Source: Endoryza sp044226045
GTDB lineage: Bacteria > Bacteroidota > Bacteroidia > Chitinophagales > Chitinophagaceae
Assembly: GCA_044226045.1 (NCBI GenBank)
Contig: JBGAHR010000001.1
Location: 1-64,000 of the forward strand
Length of the DNA: 64,000 nt
Direction: 5' to 3'
Position 1 is the first letter of the stretch. Every line of letters starts with the position of its first letter. Under the pieces are notes generated by a model. It worked only from the letters and a program-made list of their open reading frames with translations, was not told the origin of the DNA and ran no database searches. The position numbers were made by a program, and so were the translations under genes. Positions 10,097 to 18,629 of the stretch are shown piece by piece.

Positions 10097-11759
10097 CTGC
10101 GCGAAAGCCTTCTTTAATACCTGATCCCCTTGGCTGGATTTTTTCACAGGGTTCTATGGAACATGGCTGTCCGGCTCCACTGCAAGGTTGATTATCGGAG
10201 GGAAATCCTATTGATATGCCTTTGCAGGTCTTCCAGGAGATATCAGACGATTGAATACCGGAAGGAATGATCAACTGACGAAGTGTGGTACCGGAAAAGA
10301 ACTGGTAACATCCATAACTCAAAAGAGCCGCGCTGATAACATGGAAAGCCAATGGTAACCTGATTTTCTTGAATTGAAAGTCGATGGTTTGTGAGAAACT
10401 GTACCATCCTGCAACGAGCAATAGTAGCAAGCTTGCCCAGCCAAACCTCGGGTCGGGAGCTCTCCAGAACCAGAAAACGATTCCAACTACAGCCGTTAAG
10501 ACTGCAATCTTCCATTCGGGTGACAATGCTCTAACTCTTTTGTAGTTTAACAGTAACAGAACGAAAGAAGTCATCACCAATATCATCATCAGCTTATCTG
10601 CCCAATACAAATTCGACCACCAGGAAGGTATCCATTGACTGAGAGAAAGCCCCAATGTTGAATCAACCTGGTCGTAGTTGATCCCATTCACCCGGGCCCA
10701 GGCGGTGATGTATTTTTCCTGGAGCCGTGCCAAAGAGTCGTTATATACCCAGTCGACAGAAGACATCCGGAATGCTGTAGCCGGATAAAAAGGGTATCCG
10801 CTGGCGATTACAGACCGAATGGCAAAGGGAAGATAGATGAGCAGGCCGGACAGCCCCATCACAACAGTTGACAAAATCCCCTTCTTTTTTAACCACTGAA
10901 TTTTACAATAAACTGCAGGAATGATAAAAGGAATACAGGAAAGTTTAATCGCGATAGCAAACACCAAAAGCAGGAATGCGGCCAGGTACTGAAATCCATT
11001 ACCGCTATCCCGTCCATTCAGCATAAAATAGATTCCACTTAGACAAAAGAGCGCTGCCGGAAAATCCGGACTGGCAGAAATGGCTGTGAGCCGAATTTGT
11101 GTAAAACACATCCATCCCAACAAAGCCAGCAACAGCCAACCGATGTTATTTGCTTTTGGGGAACTGGTTACTGCACTTGCTTTGGAAATGATAAACAGTA
11201 TAAACCAGCTCAGGAGGGTAAGATTGGCGGCATTATACGCCACCTCATTTCCCGACAAAAAACGGGAAGATGATAGTGCTGCGGTGATAAACCAGGCGCT
11301 TTGAAGTCCGTACCGGTTGTTTAGATGCACAATGCCCGGTACCGATTGATAAGACTTGATCCAGTTAATGATCGGCGCATGATAAGCCAGCGTATCCGGA
11401 TGATAAATGCTGCGGCTGCCTAAAATCAATAGAAGCAGTAAAGAGGCTGCCAGCAAGATAACAACTGCATAACCCCTGATCGATAGCGCACGCCATTGTT
11501 CCAGGATGGCCTGCCTGGTCTTTCTTCTTAACAGAACAAGTATTGCGCTGGCTGGCATCAGGCCTTCATATAGATAACCGGAGTATCCAAACAGGGAAAT
11601 AATAGCCGTCAATACAGTCAGCAGCATCATACCTGCGAGCATATTAAAAAACAGGCGGTCATTTTTCAAGCTATCATCGTAGAACCGACCAATAAATGAA
11701 TAGCCCCAGTACCAGCAGGCCATCGAATTGATGAGTATGGTCAGAAAAAGTAGCAGCAT
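10089..11759 (-). CDS. Multi-pass membrane protein, GT-C/LIC_10190-like (paralog A)
   Basis: 556 aa with about a dozen hydrophobic segments from residue 1 to about 480 and a soluble Cys-containing tail. The loop after the third segment contains HPDTLAYHAPIINW and VPGIVHLNNRYGLQSAWF, a pattern resembling bacterial GT-C glycosyltransferase-like membrane proteins; the D of DTLAYH sits where a catalytic acidic residue would be expected. The gene at 13238-14899 shares this block and the end motif I(K/E)(E/D)GFR. It is the last gene of a four-gene minus-strand operon, 1 nt after the methyltransferase. Role inferred: transfer or export step in surface glycan or lipid modification; substrate unknown. 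Confidence 0.6.
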   Translation of the reverse strand: MLLLFLTILINSMACWYWGYSFIGRFYDDSLKNDRLFFNMLAGMMLLTVLTAIISLFGYSGYLYEGLMPASAILVLLRRKTRQAILEQWRALSIRGYAVVILLAASLLLLLILGSRSIYHPDTLAYHAPIINWIKSYQSVPGIVHLNNRYGLQSAWFITAALSSSRFLSGNEVAYNAANLTLLSWFILFIISKASAVTSSPKANNIGWLLLALLGWMCFTQIRLTAISASPDFPAALFCLSGIYFMLNGRDSGNGFQYLAAFLLLVFAIAIKLSCIPFIIPAVYCKIQWLKKKGILSTVVMGLSGLLIYLPFAIRSVIASGYPFYPATAFRMSSVDWVYNDSLARLQEKYITAWARVNGINYDQVDSTLGLSLSQWIPSWWSNLYWADKLMMILVMTSFVLLLLNYKRVRALSPEWKIAVLTAVVGIVFWFWRAPDPRFGWASLLLLLVAGWYSFSQTIDFQFKKIRLPLAFHVISAALLSYGCYQFFSGTTLRQLIIPSGIQSSDISWKTCKGISIGFPSDNQPCSGAGQPCSIEPCEKIQPRGSGIKEGFRAVK

Positions 11760-11760
11760 A

Positions 11761-12492
11761 TTATTTCTTTGTCCCTACAACAATAGAGGAAAGCCCTATT
11801 GATCTGGCAAATATCTTATCTGTTAATTTGGCTATTGGTACAATTCGGTTGAACGCTGTCATCTCATTTTTTCTAAGCGCGGCCTGGTTCAACCATTTTC
11901 CCATGATCAGCCAGCCCGCAATGCCGGTAGCATTGAAGTAAGTCCGGTGAGTGACTTGCAGTTCGCCCGAGGATTCAACCACTCTTGACAGTGTTTTAGT
12001 TGTGTATCGCCGAAAATGCCCGAGTTCCTTATCCATCCGACAGAACAGCCAATTATAAGAAGGGGCCAGCAATACCAGGTTTCCGCCCGGCTTCAGCATC
12101 CATGCGCAGTGCTCTACGGCTGCCTGATCGTCGGCCAGGTGTTCTATTACATTCAATAGAAAAATGGAATCATATCGTTGCCTGTGTTCCGGGTAGGTTT
12201 CTTCGAATTTTTTGTGTTGCAGATCGATAGAATAAAATCCCTTGATGGAAGGATGCTGTGCGAATTTTCCCTGTAGAATGGACACATAGGCTGAATCGTA
12301 ATCAGACAAACTCACCGAGGGAAAATCGCGAAGCGCGTATCGGGAAATATTTCCGATCCCGCTTCCGATCTCGAGTATATTTCCTTTAAGCCAGGGCTTG
12401 ATGTTGTTGTACATCCATTCATTAAAGCGATGTGCTTCTGAGATGATGTTGAGCGTTTGCGCGCCTACCGGATCTTTTACAGTAGCAGTCAT
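11761..12492 (-). CDS. Class I SAM-dependent methyltransferase
   Basis: A 243-aa cytoplasmic enzyme with a Rossmann-like SAM-binding fold. Motif I is NILEIGSGIGNISRY (about residues 39-53), the acidic ribose-binding position is in SLSDYDSAY, and motif IV is FLLNVIEHL (about 111-119), followed by LKPGGNLVLLAPSYNWLF. The order of motifs matches UbiG-like/Methyltransf_11 enzymes. Its ATG overlaps the stop of the upstream GT2 gene by 4 nt, and the downstream membrane gene follows after 1 nt, so translation is probably coupled. By context it likely modifies a glycan or a lipid-linked intermediate, but the acceptor cannot be read from sequence. Confidence 0.8.
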   Translation of the reverse strand: MTATVKDPVGAQTLNIISEAHRFNEWMYNNIKPWLKGNILEIGSGIGNISRYALRDFPSVSLSDYDSAYVSILQGKFAQHPSIKGFYSIDLQHKKFEETYPEHRQRYDSIFLLNVIEHLADDQAAVEHCAWMLKPGGNLVLLAPSYNWLFCRMDKELGHFRRYTTKTLSRVVESSGELQVTHRTYFNATGIAGWLIMGKWLNQAALRKNEMTAFNRIVPIAKLTDKIFARSIGLSSIVVGTKK

Positions 12493-13202
12493 CTTCTGGC
12501 GAACAGGTTATATTTAAAAATGCAATAGATGGTCCTGAACCCATCTCTCCAGGTAATCTTCTTCCCCTCATCGTAGGTGCGACCATAATAAGAGATACCC
12601 ACTTCATAAATCCTGACCTTTGGCACCCGGCTAATTTTGGCCGTCACTTCCGGTTCAAATCCAAATCTTTTTTCCTTCAATCGAACCTGGTCCAGGATAT
12701 TTTTCCGGAACATCTTGTAGCCGGTTTCCATATCAGTCAGGTTCAGTTGTGTGAAAAGGTTGCTTAAAAAGGTGAGCAACTTGTTTCCGATGGTATGAAA
12801 AAAGAAAAGAACACGATGTGCGCCCGAGCCTCTGAAGCGAGAACCATAAACCACATCCGCATGACCATCGAGTATGGGTTGTAATAATACATTGTATTCA
12901 TTCGGATCATATTCCAGGTCGGCATCCTGGATCACCACTATGGTTCCGGTGCAAATAGATAATGCCGTATGAATACAGGCGCCTTTTCCCTCGTTCTGCC
13001 GGTGTTGGTGAAAGATGACAAAGGGTTTATTGGACGCGAAGACCGCTGCAAGATCAGCAGTGCCGTCGGTTGAACAATCATCAACCAATATGATTTCTTT
13101 TTCTACTCCCGCAGGAAGCGTTACGGCAGCTACTTTTTCCAGTACCTGCAACAGACTGGCTGATTCATTATAACAGGGAATGATGATACTCAGTTTTTCC
13201 AA
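12489..13202 (-). CDS. GT2 glycosyltransferase, polyprenyl-phosphate hexosyltransferase type
   Basis: A 237-aa GT-A fold enzyme. The N-terminus is KLSIIIPCYNESASL; the nucleotide-binding acid is in EIILVDDCSTDGT, and the metal-binding DxD-like motif is QDADLEYDP (about residue 93). VVYGSRFRG is characteristic of DPM1/polyprenol-phosphate sugar transferases. No C-terminal transmembrane pair is visible, unlike GtrB/ArnC proteins, so it is probably soluble or peripheral. It likely makes a lipid-phosphate-linked sugar used by the flanking GT-C-like membrane proteins (inference from operon context). Confidence 0.82.
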   Translation of the reverse strand: MEKLSIIIPCYNESASLLQVLEKVAAVTLPAGVEKEIILVDDCSTDGTADLAAVFASNKPFVIFHQHRQNEGKGACIHTALSICTGTIVVIQDADLEYDPNEYNVLLQPILDGHADVVYGSRFRGSGAHRVLFFFHTIGNKLLTFLSNLFTQLNLTDMETGYKMFRKNILDQVRLKEKRFGFEPEVTAKISRVPKVRIYEVGISYYGRTYDEGKKITWRDGFRTIYCIFKYNLFARR

Positions 13203-13237
13203 AACGCAGATTATTTCGTGAAGATAATGAACCGCAC

Positions 13238-14899
13238 TTATTTAGCCAGCCTGAAGCCATCTTCAATCCGGTCGCCCCTGCATTCAAGCCTGGGGTCTAC
13301 GGTGTACAGGCAGGGTAAGGGAGTATTATAGCAACGGGGATTCCAGTTGTCGAGTATTTTCTCCGGAATATTCATCCTCACAGGTCCCACCTGGATCACG
13401 GAAACAGGAGGTTTCGGTAAACGGGCCGGAACGACCCAGTTGCGAAATTCGGGCTGACGGCATTTGAGTACCGATAACAAAACAAGCGCTACTGCAGCTC
13501 CCATCATAAGCATCCGCGTGGGAAGTCGGTTAGTTAAAGACTGATAGATTGGTTCGACTCCCTTTAATAAGAGAAAAATAAAAATCAGCAAGCTGCCATA
13601 AGCAAACCTGGGATCCGGAGCGATCCAGAACCAGGAGATCAATTGAAAAGCCATTACCAAAAGCAGGAACCGAAGAGATACGGAAGAAACCTGCTTGAAT
13701 TTTTTCCATCGAACAACTGTCAAAAGAAATCCGGCAACAGCTAAAACCACCACCGGCTTATCGTACCGGAACAAATACTGAAACCATTTGATGGTCCACG
13801 CCGGAAATGCCAGTTGCCTTGTTTCATCCAGGTTCATGAACATTACATTCACGCGGTTGAAGTATTTGATGAAATCCTGTAGCTGCGATATCACTGCCTG
13901 GTCAACTTTCCAGTCCACATTGAACCAGTTAAAGGCGGAGGAAGGATAGAAGGGATATCCCGACAGGATGATGTTGCGCGCGATAAAAGAGCCTGTAATC
14001 AAAACAGAAAATAACGAATAAGCGACAACGGTTTTCCATTTTCGCATTTTAAGGGTCTGTATAAAAGTCCATAGCGAAAGAAGTAATAATGGATAGTTGA
14101 TGATGCGAACAGTAAAAAGAGCCAATGGCCAGAAAAACCACTCGAAACCCGGAGCCTGTTTGTCTTCCATGGACCAAACAAACAGTACAAAAACACAGAC
14201 AGCTGTAATAAAGTCGTAGTTGGTATTCGTTGCATTTCCTCTGACCATGGGCCAGCAAAAAATTATTAATGCGGTTAACAGGAACCAGCTGATTTTATTC
14301 AGTGAAGTTGATTTGTTACTGAAAGATTGCTGAAGACAATAGAGCAGAAACCAAGCGGAAAGGCAACCGTTCAAAGCCGTAAAGTGTTCTTCCCGTCCTG
14401 CGGGATAGAGAAAAAAGCTCACCAGGGTGAACCAGGATGAATTAAATCCAAACCGCTCGTGCAGGTTGGCGATACCCGGAACCGTTCCATATTCATTTGC
14501 CCATTTGATCATTTGGAGATGATAACTGTGTGTATCATCCATGGTAACCGGCCCGCTATTCAGTATTAAAATGAGCATCCAGGCTGCCAGGGCCAACAGT
14601 ACCGACCAAATAGAAGACTTTTGCCATTTAGCCGCCAATTGTCTGAGAGCAGGCGACAGGGTCTTTCTCCTGGTAAATGATAGCAGAAAAATAGCAAGTA
14701 TGGTTATCCCGGCGGAAATACCATTTACAGGGGTAAAAAGCGACAAAATTTGAGAAAATACCGCCAGTGTCAGCAGTCCGGTCAGCAGAGTAATCAGCCA
14801 GGGCCGGTTGTATCGGTTTCCTGCCAGATCATAAACCAGTAATCCTGTTAGCAGGCATCCTGTGGAAATAAATACATGAATAAGCAGTGTAGTGATCAT
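13238..14899 (-). CDS. Multi-pass membrane protein, GT-C/LIC_10190-like (paralog B)
   Basis: 553 aa, about a dozen predicted membrane segments, and first gene of the minus-strand operon. It contains MDDTHSYHLQMIKW and VPGIANLHERFGFNSSWF, aligning with the equivalent block of the protein at 10089-11759, and ends in a Cys-containing tail (RCYNTPLPCLY, LECRGDRIEDGFRLAK). The two proteins are therefore paralogs separated by a glycosyltransferase and a methyltransferase. A near-consensus -7 element (TTTATTTG on the minus strand, 14908-14915) lies about 9 nt before the ATG. The biochemical function is inferred only from topology and neighbours. Confidence 0.6.
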   Translation of the reverse strand: MITTLLIHVFISTGCLLTGLLVYDLAGNRYNRPWLITLLTGLLTLAVFSQILSLFTPVNGISAGITILAIFLLSFTRRKTLSPALRQLAAKWQKSSIWSVLLALAAWMLILILNSGPVTMDDTHSYHLQMIKWANEYGTVPGIANLHERFGFNSSWFTLVSFFLYPAGREEHFTALNGCLSAWFLLYCLQQSFSNKSTSLNKISWFLLTALIIFCWPMVRGNATNTNYDFITAVCVFVLFVWSMEDKQAPGFEWFFWPLALFTVRIINYPLLLLSLWTFIQTLKMRKWKTVVAYSLFSVLITGSFIARNIILSGYPFYPSSAFNWFNVDWKVDQAVISQLQDFIKYFNRVNVMFMNLDETRQLAFPAWTIKWFQYLFRYDKPVVVLAVAGFLLTVVRWKKFKQVSSVSLRFLLLVMAFQLISWFWIAPDPRFAYGSLLIFIFLLLKGVEPIYQSLTNRLPTRMLMMGAAVALVLLSVLKCRQPEFRNWVVPARLPKPPVSVIQVGPVRMNIPEKILDNWNPRCYNTPLPCLYTVDPRLECRGDRIEDGFRLAK

Positions 14900-15192
14900 G
14901 CCGGTAGCAAATAAAAACTATTATTATCATTTGTGAGCCAGCAATTTTCGCAGGTAAATACTGCAATCAGTGGTGCAACAACGCATGTTGTGCAGAACAC
15001 ATCAAGGCATTTGGGGTATTCTCTATTTTCCATTTTCATGGTATTGCATTGCCCAACAAAAAAGTATAAATTAGCGGCTCCAAAAATCTGGTAACGGGTT
15101 TTTACGAGTTACCAAACAATTTTCCTCCCTGAAAGCCGTTATCTAACTTATTTAGAAGCAATAGGTTAACCTCAAACCACAAAAGAAAACAG
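14900..15192. other. Divergent intergenic region
   Basis: A 293-nt spacer between the minus-strand glycan operon and the plus-strand carbamoyltransferase, with no ORF of note. An imperfect palindrome GTGCAACAACGCATGTTGTGCA lies near 14978-14999 and might be an operator. A near-consensus -7 (TAAATTAG) lies near 15066-15073. Neither is well supported. Confidence 0.3.
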
Positions 15193-17058
15193 ATGACTAT
15201 TCTAGGCATTTCTGCGTTTTATCACGATTCCGCAGCTGCTATTATCCGTGATGGAGAAGTATTAGCCGCTGCACAGGAAGAAAGATTCACCCGAAAGAAA
15301 CACGATCCGGGTTTTCCTGTCAATGCTGCCCGTTTTTGCCTTCAGTATGCCGGCTGTACAATCAATGATGTAGATGCTATCGTTTTTTACGATAAGCCAC
15401 TGCTCAAGTTCGAACGTTTGCTGGAAACGTATTATGCGTACGCTCCCAAAGGTATTCGTTCTTTCATGATGTCGATGCCTGTCTGGTTGAAGGAAAAACT
15501 CTTCCTTAAGAAACTGATCTATGAATCTCTCAATGAGATCGGGCCGGTAGATAAGAAGAAAGCAAAGCTGTTGTTTCCCGAACACCACCTTTCACATGCA
15601 GCCAGCGCATATTATCCTTCCCCGTACGAAAAAGCCGCGATCCTTACCATTGATGGAGTGGGAGAGTGGGCAACAGCCTCTATTTGCCTCGGTGAAGGAA
15701 ACAAGATTACTATTCTCAAAGAACTCGACTTCCCTCATTCGTTGGGATTGTTATATTCAGCCTTTACTTATTTCTGCGGATTCAAAGTGAATTCGGGAGA
15801 ATATAAGTTGATGGGACTTGCTCCCTATGGTAACCATGGTTCTCCCGAAGTGGCGAAATATGTTGATATCATCAAAACAAAACTCATCGACCTTAAAGAA
15901 GATGGCTCTGTTTTTCTGAACCAGGAGTATTTCAATTATGCTACCGGTTTGAAAATGGTGTATGACGATAAATGGGAAGCGCTGTTTGGTTTTCCGAAAA
16001 GAGGTGGTGAGTCCATGCTGGATCAGCGTCATTGCGACCTCGCTTTAGCCATTCAATTGGTTACCGAAGAAGCAGTACTGGCCATGGCCAGAGAAGCCAA
16101 AAAGCTGACTGGCGCTGATTATCTCTGTATGGCTGGTGGTGTGGCGCTTAACTGCGTAGCCAATGGAAAGCTCGATGATGCGAAAATCTTCAAGCAGATA
16201 TTTATACAGCCTGCCGCCGGTGATGCCGGAGGTGCATTGGGTGCAGCTTATGCGGCCCATTACATCTACTACGGCAAAGAGAGAAAAGTAGATCACAACA
16301 AGATGGACGCCCTCCAGGGGTCTTATCTCGGAACAGAAACAGTAGAAAGCGAGATCCGCACAGTGGCTCGTAAATACAACGCTCCTTTCGAGTTTGTAGA
16401 GGACGAGAACGTCCTTGCAGAAAAAGTCGCAGGACTGCTGGCTACCGGAAATGTAATCGGATGGCACCAGGGAAGAATGGAATTCGGTCCTCGCGCATTG
16501 GGCGCCCGTAGCATTATTGCCGATGCGCGTAATCCGGAAATGCAGAAAAAGCTGAACCTGAAAATCAAATACCGCGAAGGATTCCGTCCATTCGCGCCGA
16601 TTGTACTGGCAGAAGAAGTATCGAATTATTTCGAACACAATGATATCTCTCCGTACATGCTTATTGTTAAGCCGGTCAAGAAAAGCAGGCAGAATCCTTA
16701 CCCCGCCAATTTTAACGGAAAAGAGATCCTCGAGAAATTGTACTTCCTCAGAAGTGACATGCCTGCCATCACCCACGTAGATTACTCTGCACGTTTGCAA
16801 ACGATACACAAGGAGACCAATGAAAGAATGTACAAACTGCTGCAGGCATTCAAAAGCAAAACCGGTTACCCGGTACTGGTAAATACCAGCTTTAACGTTC
16901 GGGGCGAACCTATTGTAAACACTCCGGAAGACTCATACAGATGCTTCATGAGAACAGATATGGATTTTCTGGTGATTGGTAACTTCATTTTCGACAAGAA
17001 GAAGCAACCGGAGTGGCTGGAGAAAGACGATTGGAAAACAGAATTTGTACTTGATTAA
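15193..17058 (+). CDS. Carbamoyltransferase, NodU/CmcH/TobZ family
   Basis: A 621-aa O-carbamoyltransferase that uses carbamoyl phosphate and ATP to carbamoylate a hydroxyl group of a small molecule or sugar. The N-terminal Kae1-like domain has ISAFYHDSAAAI with a metal/substrate His at residue 11, and the HHLSHAASA cluster (residues 131-139). AILTIDGVGEW and LCMAGGVALNCVANGKL follow. The C-terminal NodU domain has GWHQGRMEFGPRALGARSI and the NTSFNVRGEPIV block. All key residues appear present. The next two genes are tiny membrane proteins of the DUF5989 and SxtJ families, which are commonly found with this enzyme (as in sxtI-sxtJ-sxtK). The natural acceptor is unknown; the divergent glycan operon is a possible partner. 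Confidence 0.9.
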   Translation: MTILGISAFYHDSAAAIIRDGEVLAAAQEERFTRKKHDPGFPVNAARFCLQYAGCTINDVDAIVFYDKPLLKFERLLETYYAYAPKGIRSFMMSMPVWLKEKLFLKKLIYESLNEIGPVDKKKAKLLFPEHHLSHAASAYYPSPYEKAAILTIDGVGEWATASICLGEGNKITILKELDFPHSLGLLYSAFTYFCGFKVNSGEYKLMGLAPYGNHGSPEVAKYVDIIKTKLIDLKEDGSVFLNQEYFNYATGLKMVYDDKWEALFGFPKRGGESMLDQRHCDLALAIQLVTEEAVLAMAREAKKLTGADYLCMAGGVALNCVANGKLDDAKIFKQIFIQPAAGDAGGALGAAYAAHYIYYGKERKVDHNKMDALQGSYLGTETVESEIRTVARKYNAPFEFVEDENVLAEKVAGLLATGNVIGWHQGRMEFGPRALGARSIIADARNPEMQKKLNLKIKYREGFRPFAPIVLAEEVSNYFEHNDISPYMLIVKPVKKSRQNPYPANFNGKEILEKLYFLRSDMPAITHVDYSARLQTIHKETNERMYKLLQAFKSKTGYPVLVNTSFNVRGEPIVNTPEDSYRCFMRTDMDFLVIGNFIFDKKKQPEWLEKDDWKTEFVLD

Positions 17059-17107
17059 TAGAAAGGAATTGTACAAACCTTTTTTAAACTAATTAAAAAA
17101 CAATTTT

Positions 17108-17257
17108 ATGGACTTTTTAAAAGACTTATGGCAATTCCTGAAAGCCAGGAAAAAATGGTGGCTGGCACCTTTGATTATTGTATTGTTATTGATCGGCGTA
17201 CTGATCGTATTAGGCGGTAGTTCTGCCATCGCTCCATTTATTTATACTCTATTCTAA
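17108..17257 (+). CDS. DUF5989-family small membrane protein (49 aa)
   Basis: A short ORF, ATG at 17108 and TAA at 17255-17257. It starts with an amphipathic, aromatic and basic segment (MDFLKDLWQFLKARKKWW), then one hydrophobic helix of about 20 residues (LIIVLLLIGVLIVLGG), and ends in IAPFIYTLF. This layout, with the terminal FIYTLF, matches DUF5989 proteins as I know them. It lies 49 nt after the carbamoyltransferase and 6 nt before the SxtJ-like gene, so the three probably form one transcript. Likely a membrane anchor or partner for the carbamoyltransferase; no activity is visible. Confidence 0.8.
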   Translation: MDFLKDLWQFLKARKKWWLAPLIIVLLLIGVLIVLGGSSAIAPFIYTLF

Positions 17258-17263
17258 AACTCT

Positions 17264-17641
17264 ATGAACAGGCAAAAGAATCTGGAAACTATCCTCGTCC
17301 TGGTATTGGCATTGGGCGTATTTTACTGGTTTGGCCATGAAAAGAACCCCGAAAGAGCCAAGTATCTTTTACTTGCTGCCTTAATCCTGGGATTGATCGG
17401 CTTATTCATTCCTTTTTTAGCAGAGAAAATTCACTGGGCCTGGATGAAACTGGCTCATGGAATGGGATGGGTAATGAGTAAAGTGATCCTGACCATTGTT
17501 TTCTTTGTTTTCCTGCTGCCGATCGCTTTATTGGTTCGCGCCATTGGCAAAGGCAGTGTGAAGATGAAAAAAGGCGGCGCCAGCTATTACAAAACAAGAG
17601 ACTTCCTGTATACAAAGGACAGTCTTGAACATGTATGGTAA
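17264..17641 (+). CDS. SxtJ-family membrane protein
   Basis: 125 aa with three to four hydrophobic segments (about residues 8-22, 33-52, 66-92) and a basic C-terminal tail containing SYYKTRDFLYTKDSLEHVW. The ESP-like EKNPERAKYLLL segment between the first helices fits the SxtJ family, named from the saxitoxin cluster where it accompanies the carbamoyltransferase SxtI. It starts 6 nt after the DUF5989 gene and is followed by an intrinsic terminator. Function unknown; inferred to act with the carbamoyltransferase at the membrane. Confidence 0.75.
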   Translation: MNRQKNLETILVLVLALGVFYWFGHEKNPERAKYLLLAALILGLIGLFIPFLAEKIHWAWMKLAHGMGWVMSKVILTIVFFVFLLPIALLVRAIGKGSVKMKKGGASYYKTRDFLYTKDSLEHVW

Positions 17642-17671
17642 TTGGGATTTCGTTTCCTGAACTATAAAATT

Positions 17672-17698
17672 AAAACCCCGCTGTGGCGGGGTTTTTTA
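17672..17698 (+). terminator. Intrinsic terminator after the carbamoyltransferase operon
   Basis: AAAACCCCG pairs with CGGGGTTTT around CTGTGG and a T-run follows. Placed 30 nt after the SxtJ-like stop codon; it also separates this operon from convergent ribE. Confidence 0.9.
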
Positions 17699-17716
17699 TT
17701 TTGGGCGACAAGGCAG

Positions 17717-18310
17717 TTATTGATTTTGCAATTGAAGATGCCGATTGACGTACTTGCCAACCATATCAAATTCCAAGTTAACCAGGTCTCCTTCTTTCAG
17801 CTCACTGATATTGGTATGATGAAAGGTGTAAGGAATGATGGCTACGGTGAATTGATTTTTTTTCACATTAAAAATGGTCAGACTTATTCCGTTCAGGCTG
17901 ATGGAACCTTTTTCTATCACCAATGAGGCAAATTGCTCCGGAAAGCCGATGGTGAATTCCCAGGAGCCATCCAGTTGGCGGGATGCCAGGCAGGTTCCGG
18001 TGCTGTCTACATGGCCCTGAACGATATGCCCATCCAGCCGACCGTTCCATTGAAGGCATCTTTCCAGGTTTACCCGCTGGCCGGCTTTCCATTTGCCCAG
18101 GTTCGTTTTCAGAAGCGTTTCTTCGATCGCAGTTACCTGATATTGTTGATTGTCAACATTCTCCACTGTCAAACAGACCCCATTGTGAGACAGGCTCTGA
18201 TCAACTTTTAATTCCGGACTTAGCGAAGATTCTATGATAAACTGACGATTGGTGCCTATTTCGCGGATTTCCCTGATGGTACCTGTAGATTCGATGATTC
18301 CCGTAAACAT
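17717..18310 (-). CDS. ribE: Riboflavin synthase, alpha subunit
   Basis: Catalyses the dismutation of two 6,7-dimethyl-8-ribityllumazine molecules to riboflavin. The 197-aa length and the two tandem lumazine-binding (Lum) barrels are typical: the first starts MFTGIIESTGTI and contains NGVCLTV, and the second starts GHIVQGHVDSTG and contains SISLNGISLTI. The ATG is fixed by the conserved MFTGII start. The start codon abuts a GAATTTTGCGCC element on the minus strand (18311-18322), so the transcript may have almost no leader. No other riboflavin genes are adjacent. Confidence 0.95.
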   Translation of the reverse strand: MFTGIIESTGTIREIREIGTNRQFIIESSLSPELKVDQSLSHNGVCLTVENVDNQQYQVTAIEETLLKTNLGKWKAGQRVNLERCLQWNGRLDGHIVQGHVDSTGTCLASRQLDGSWEFTIGFPEQFASLVIEKGSISLNGISLTIFNVKKNQFTVAIIPYTFHHTNISELKEGDLVNLEFDMVGKYVNRHLQLQNQ

Positions 18311-18363
18311 GGCGCAAAATTCGGAAATTTGACCTTCAATTTCGGTTTTTCAATTTTAGGGTC

Positions 18364-18371
18364 TATATTTG
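18364..18371 (+). promoter_or_regulatory. -7 promoter element for rpsU
   Basis: TATATTTG followed by CG matches TAnnTTTG exactly and lies 33 nt before the rpsU ATG. The -33 region is T-rich but has no well-spaced TTTG. Confidence 0.6.
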
Positions 18372-18387
18372 CGTCCCTTAAAGACAT

Positions 18388-18396
18388 AAAGGAGGT
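18388..18396 (+). promoter_or_regulatory. Strong Shine-Dalgarno sequence of rpsU
   Basis: AAAGGAGGT is fully complementary to the 16S anti-SD (ACCUCCUUU), with the GGAGG core 9 nt before the ATG. The tuf, rplL, rpoB and rpoC starts have no such sequence, as expected for Bacteroidota. Retention of the SD in front of rpsU fits known bS21-linked autoregulation in this phylum. Confidence 0.9.
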
Positions 18397-18404
18397 ATCA
18401 TAAT

Positions 18405-18602
18405 ATGCTGATTATCGATTCAAAAGATTGCGAAAACATCGACAAGGCGCTCAAGAAGTACAAGAAGAAATTCGAAAAAGCAAAAATTTTGCTTCAGTTG
18501 CGTGAGCGTCAGTCTTTCACCAAGCCGTCTGTTAGACGCAGGGGACAGGTGTTGAAAGCTGTTTACAAGCAACAAATCGCCAGCGGAAAGATCGAGGCTT
18601 AA
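18405..18602 (+). CDS. rpsU: 30S ribosomal protein bS21
   Basis: A 65-aa small-subunit protein that binds near the 3' end of 16S rRNA. The sequence has the typical acidic/Lys start (MLIIDSKDCENIDKALKKYK) and the conserved LRERQSFTKPSVRRR core (about residues 31-45). In Bacteroidota, bS21 with bS6 and bS18 occludes the anti-SD, so its own perfect SD gives a plausible feedback loop: when bS21 is scarce, ribosomes with a free anti-SD translate rpsU efficiently. It is the first gene of the block rpsU-recombinase-hpf and is followed by a terminator hairpin. Confidence 0.97.
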   Translation: MLIIDSKDCENIDKALKKYKKKFEKAKILLQLRERQSFTKPSVRRRGQVLKAVYKQQIASGKIEA

Positions 18603-18629
18603 TCTCCTCTTCCTGCCGAAATATATTAT

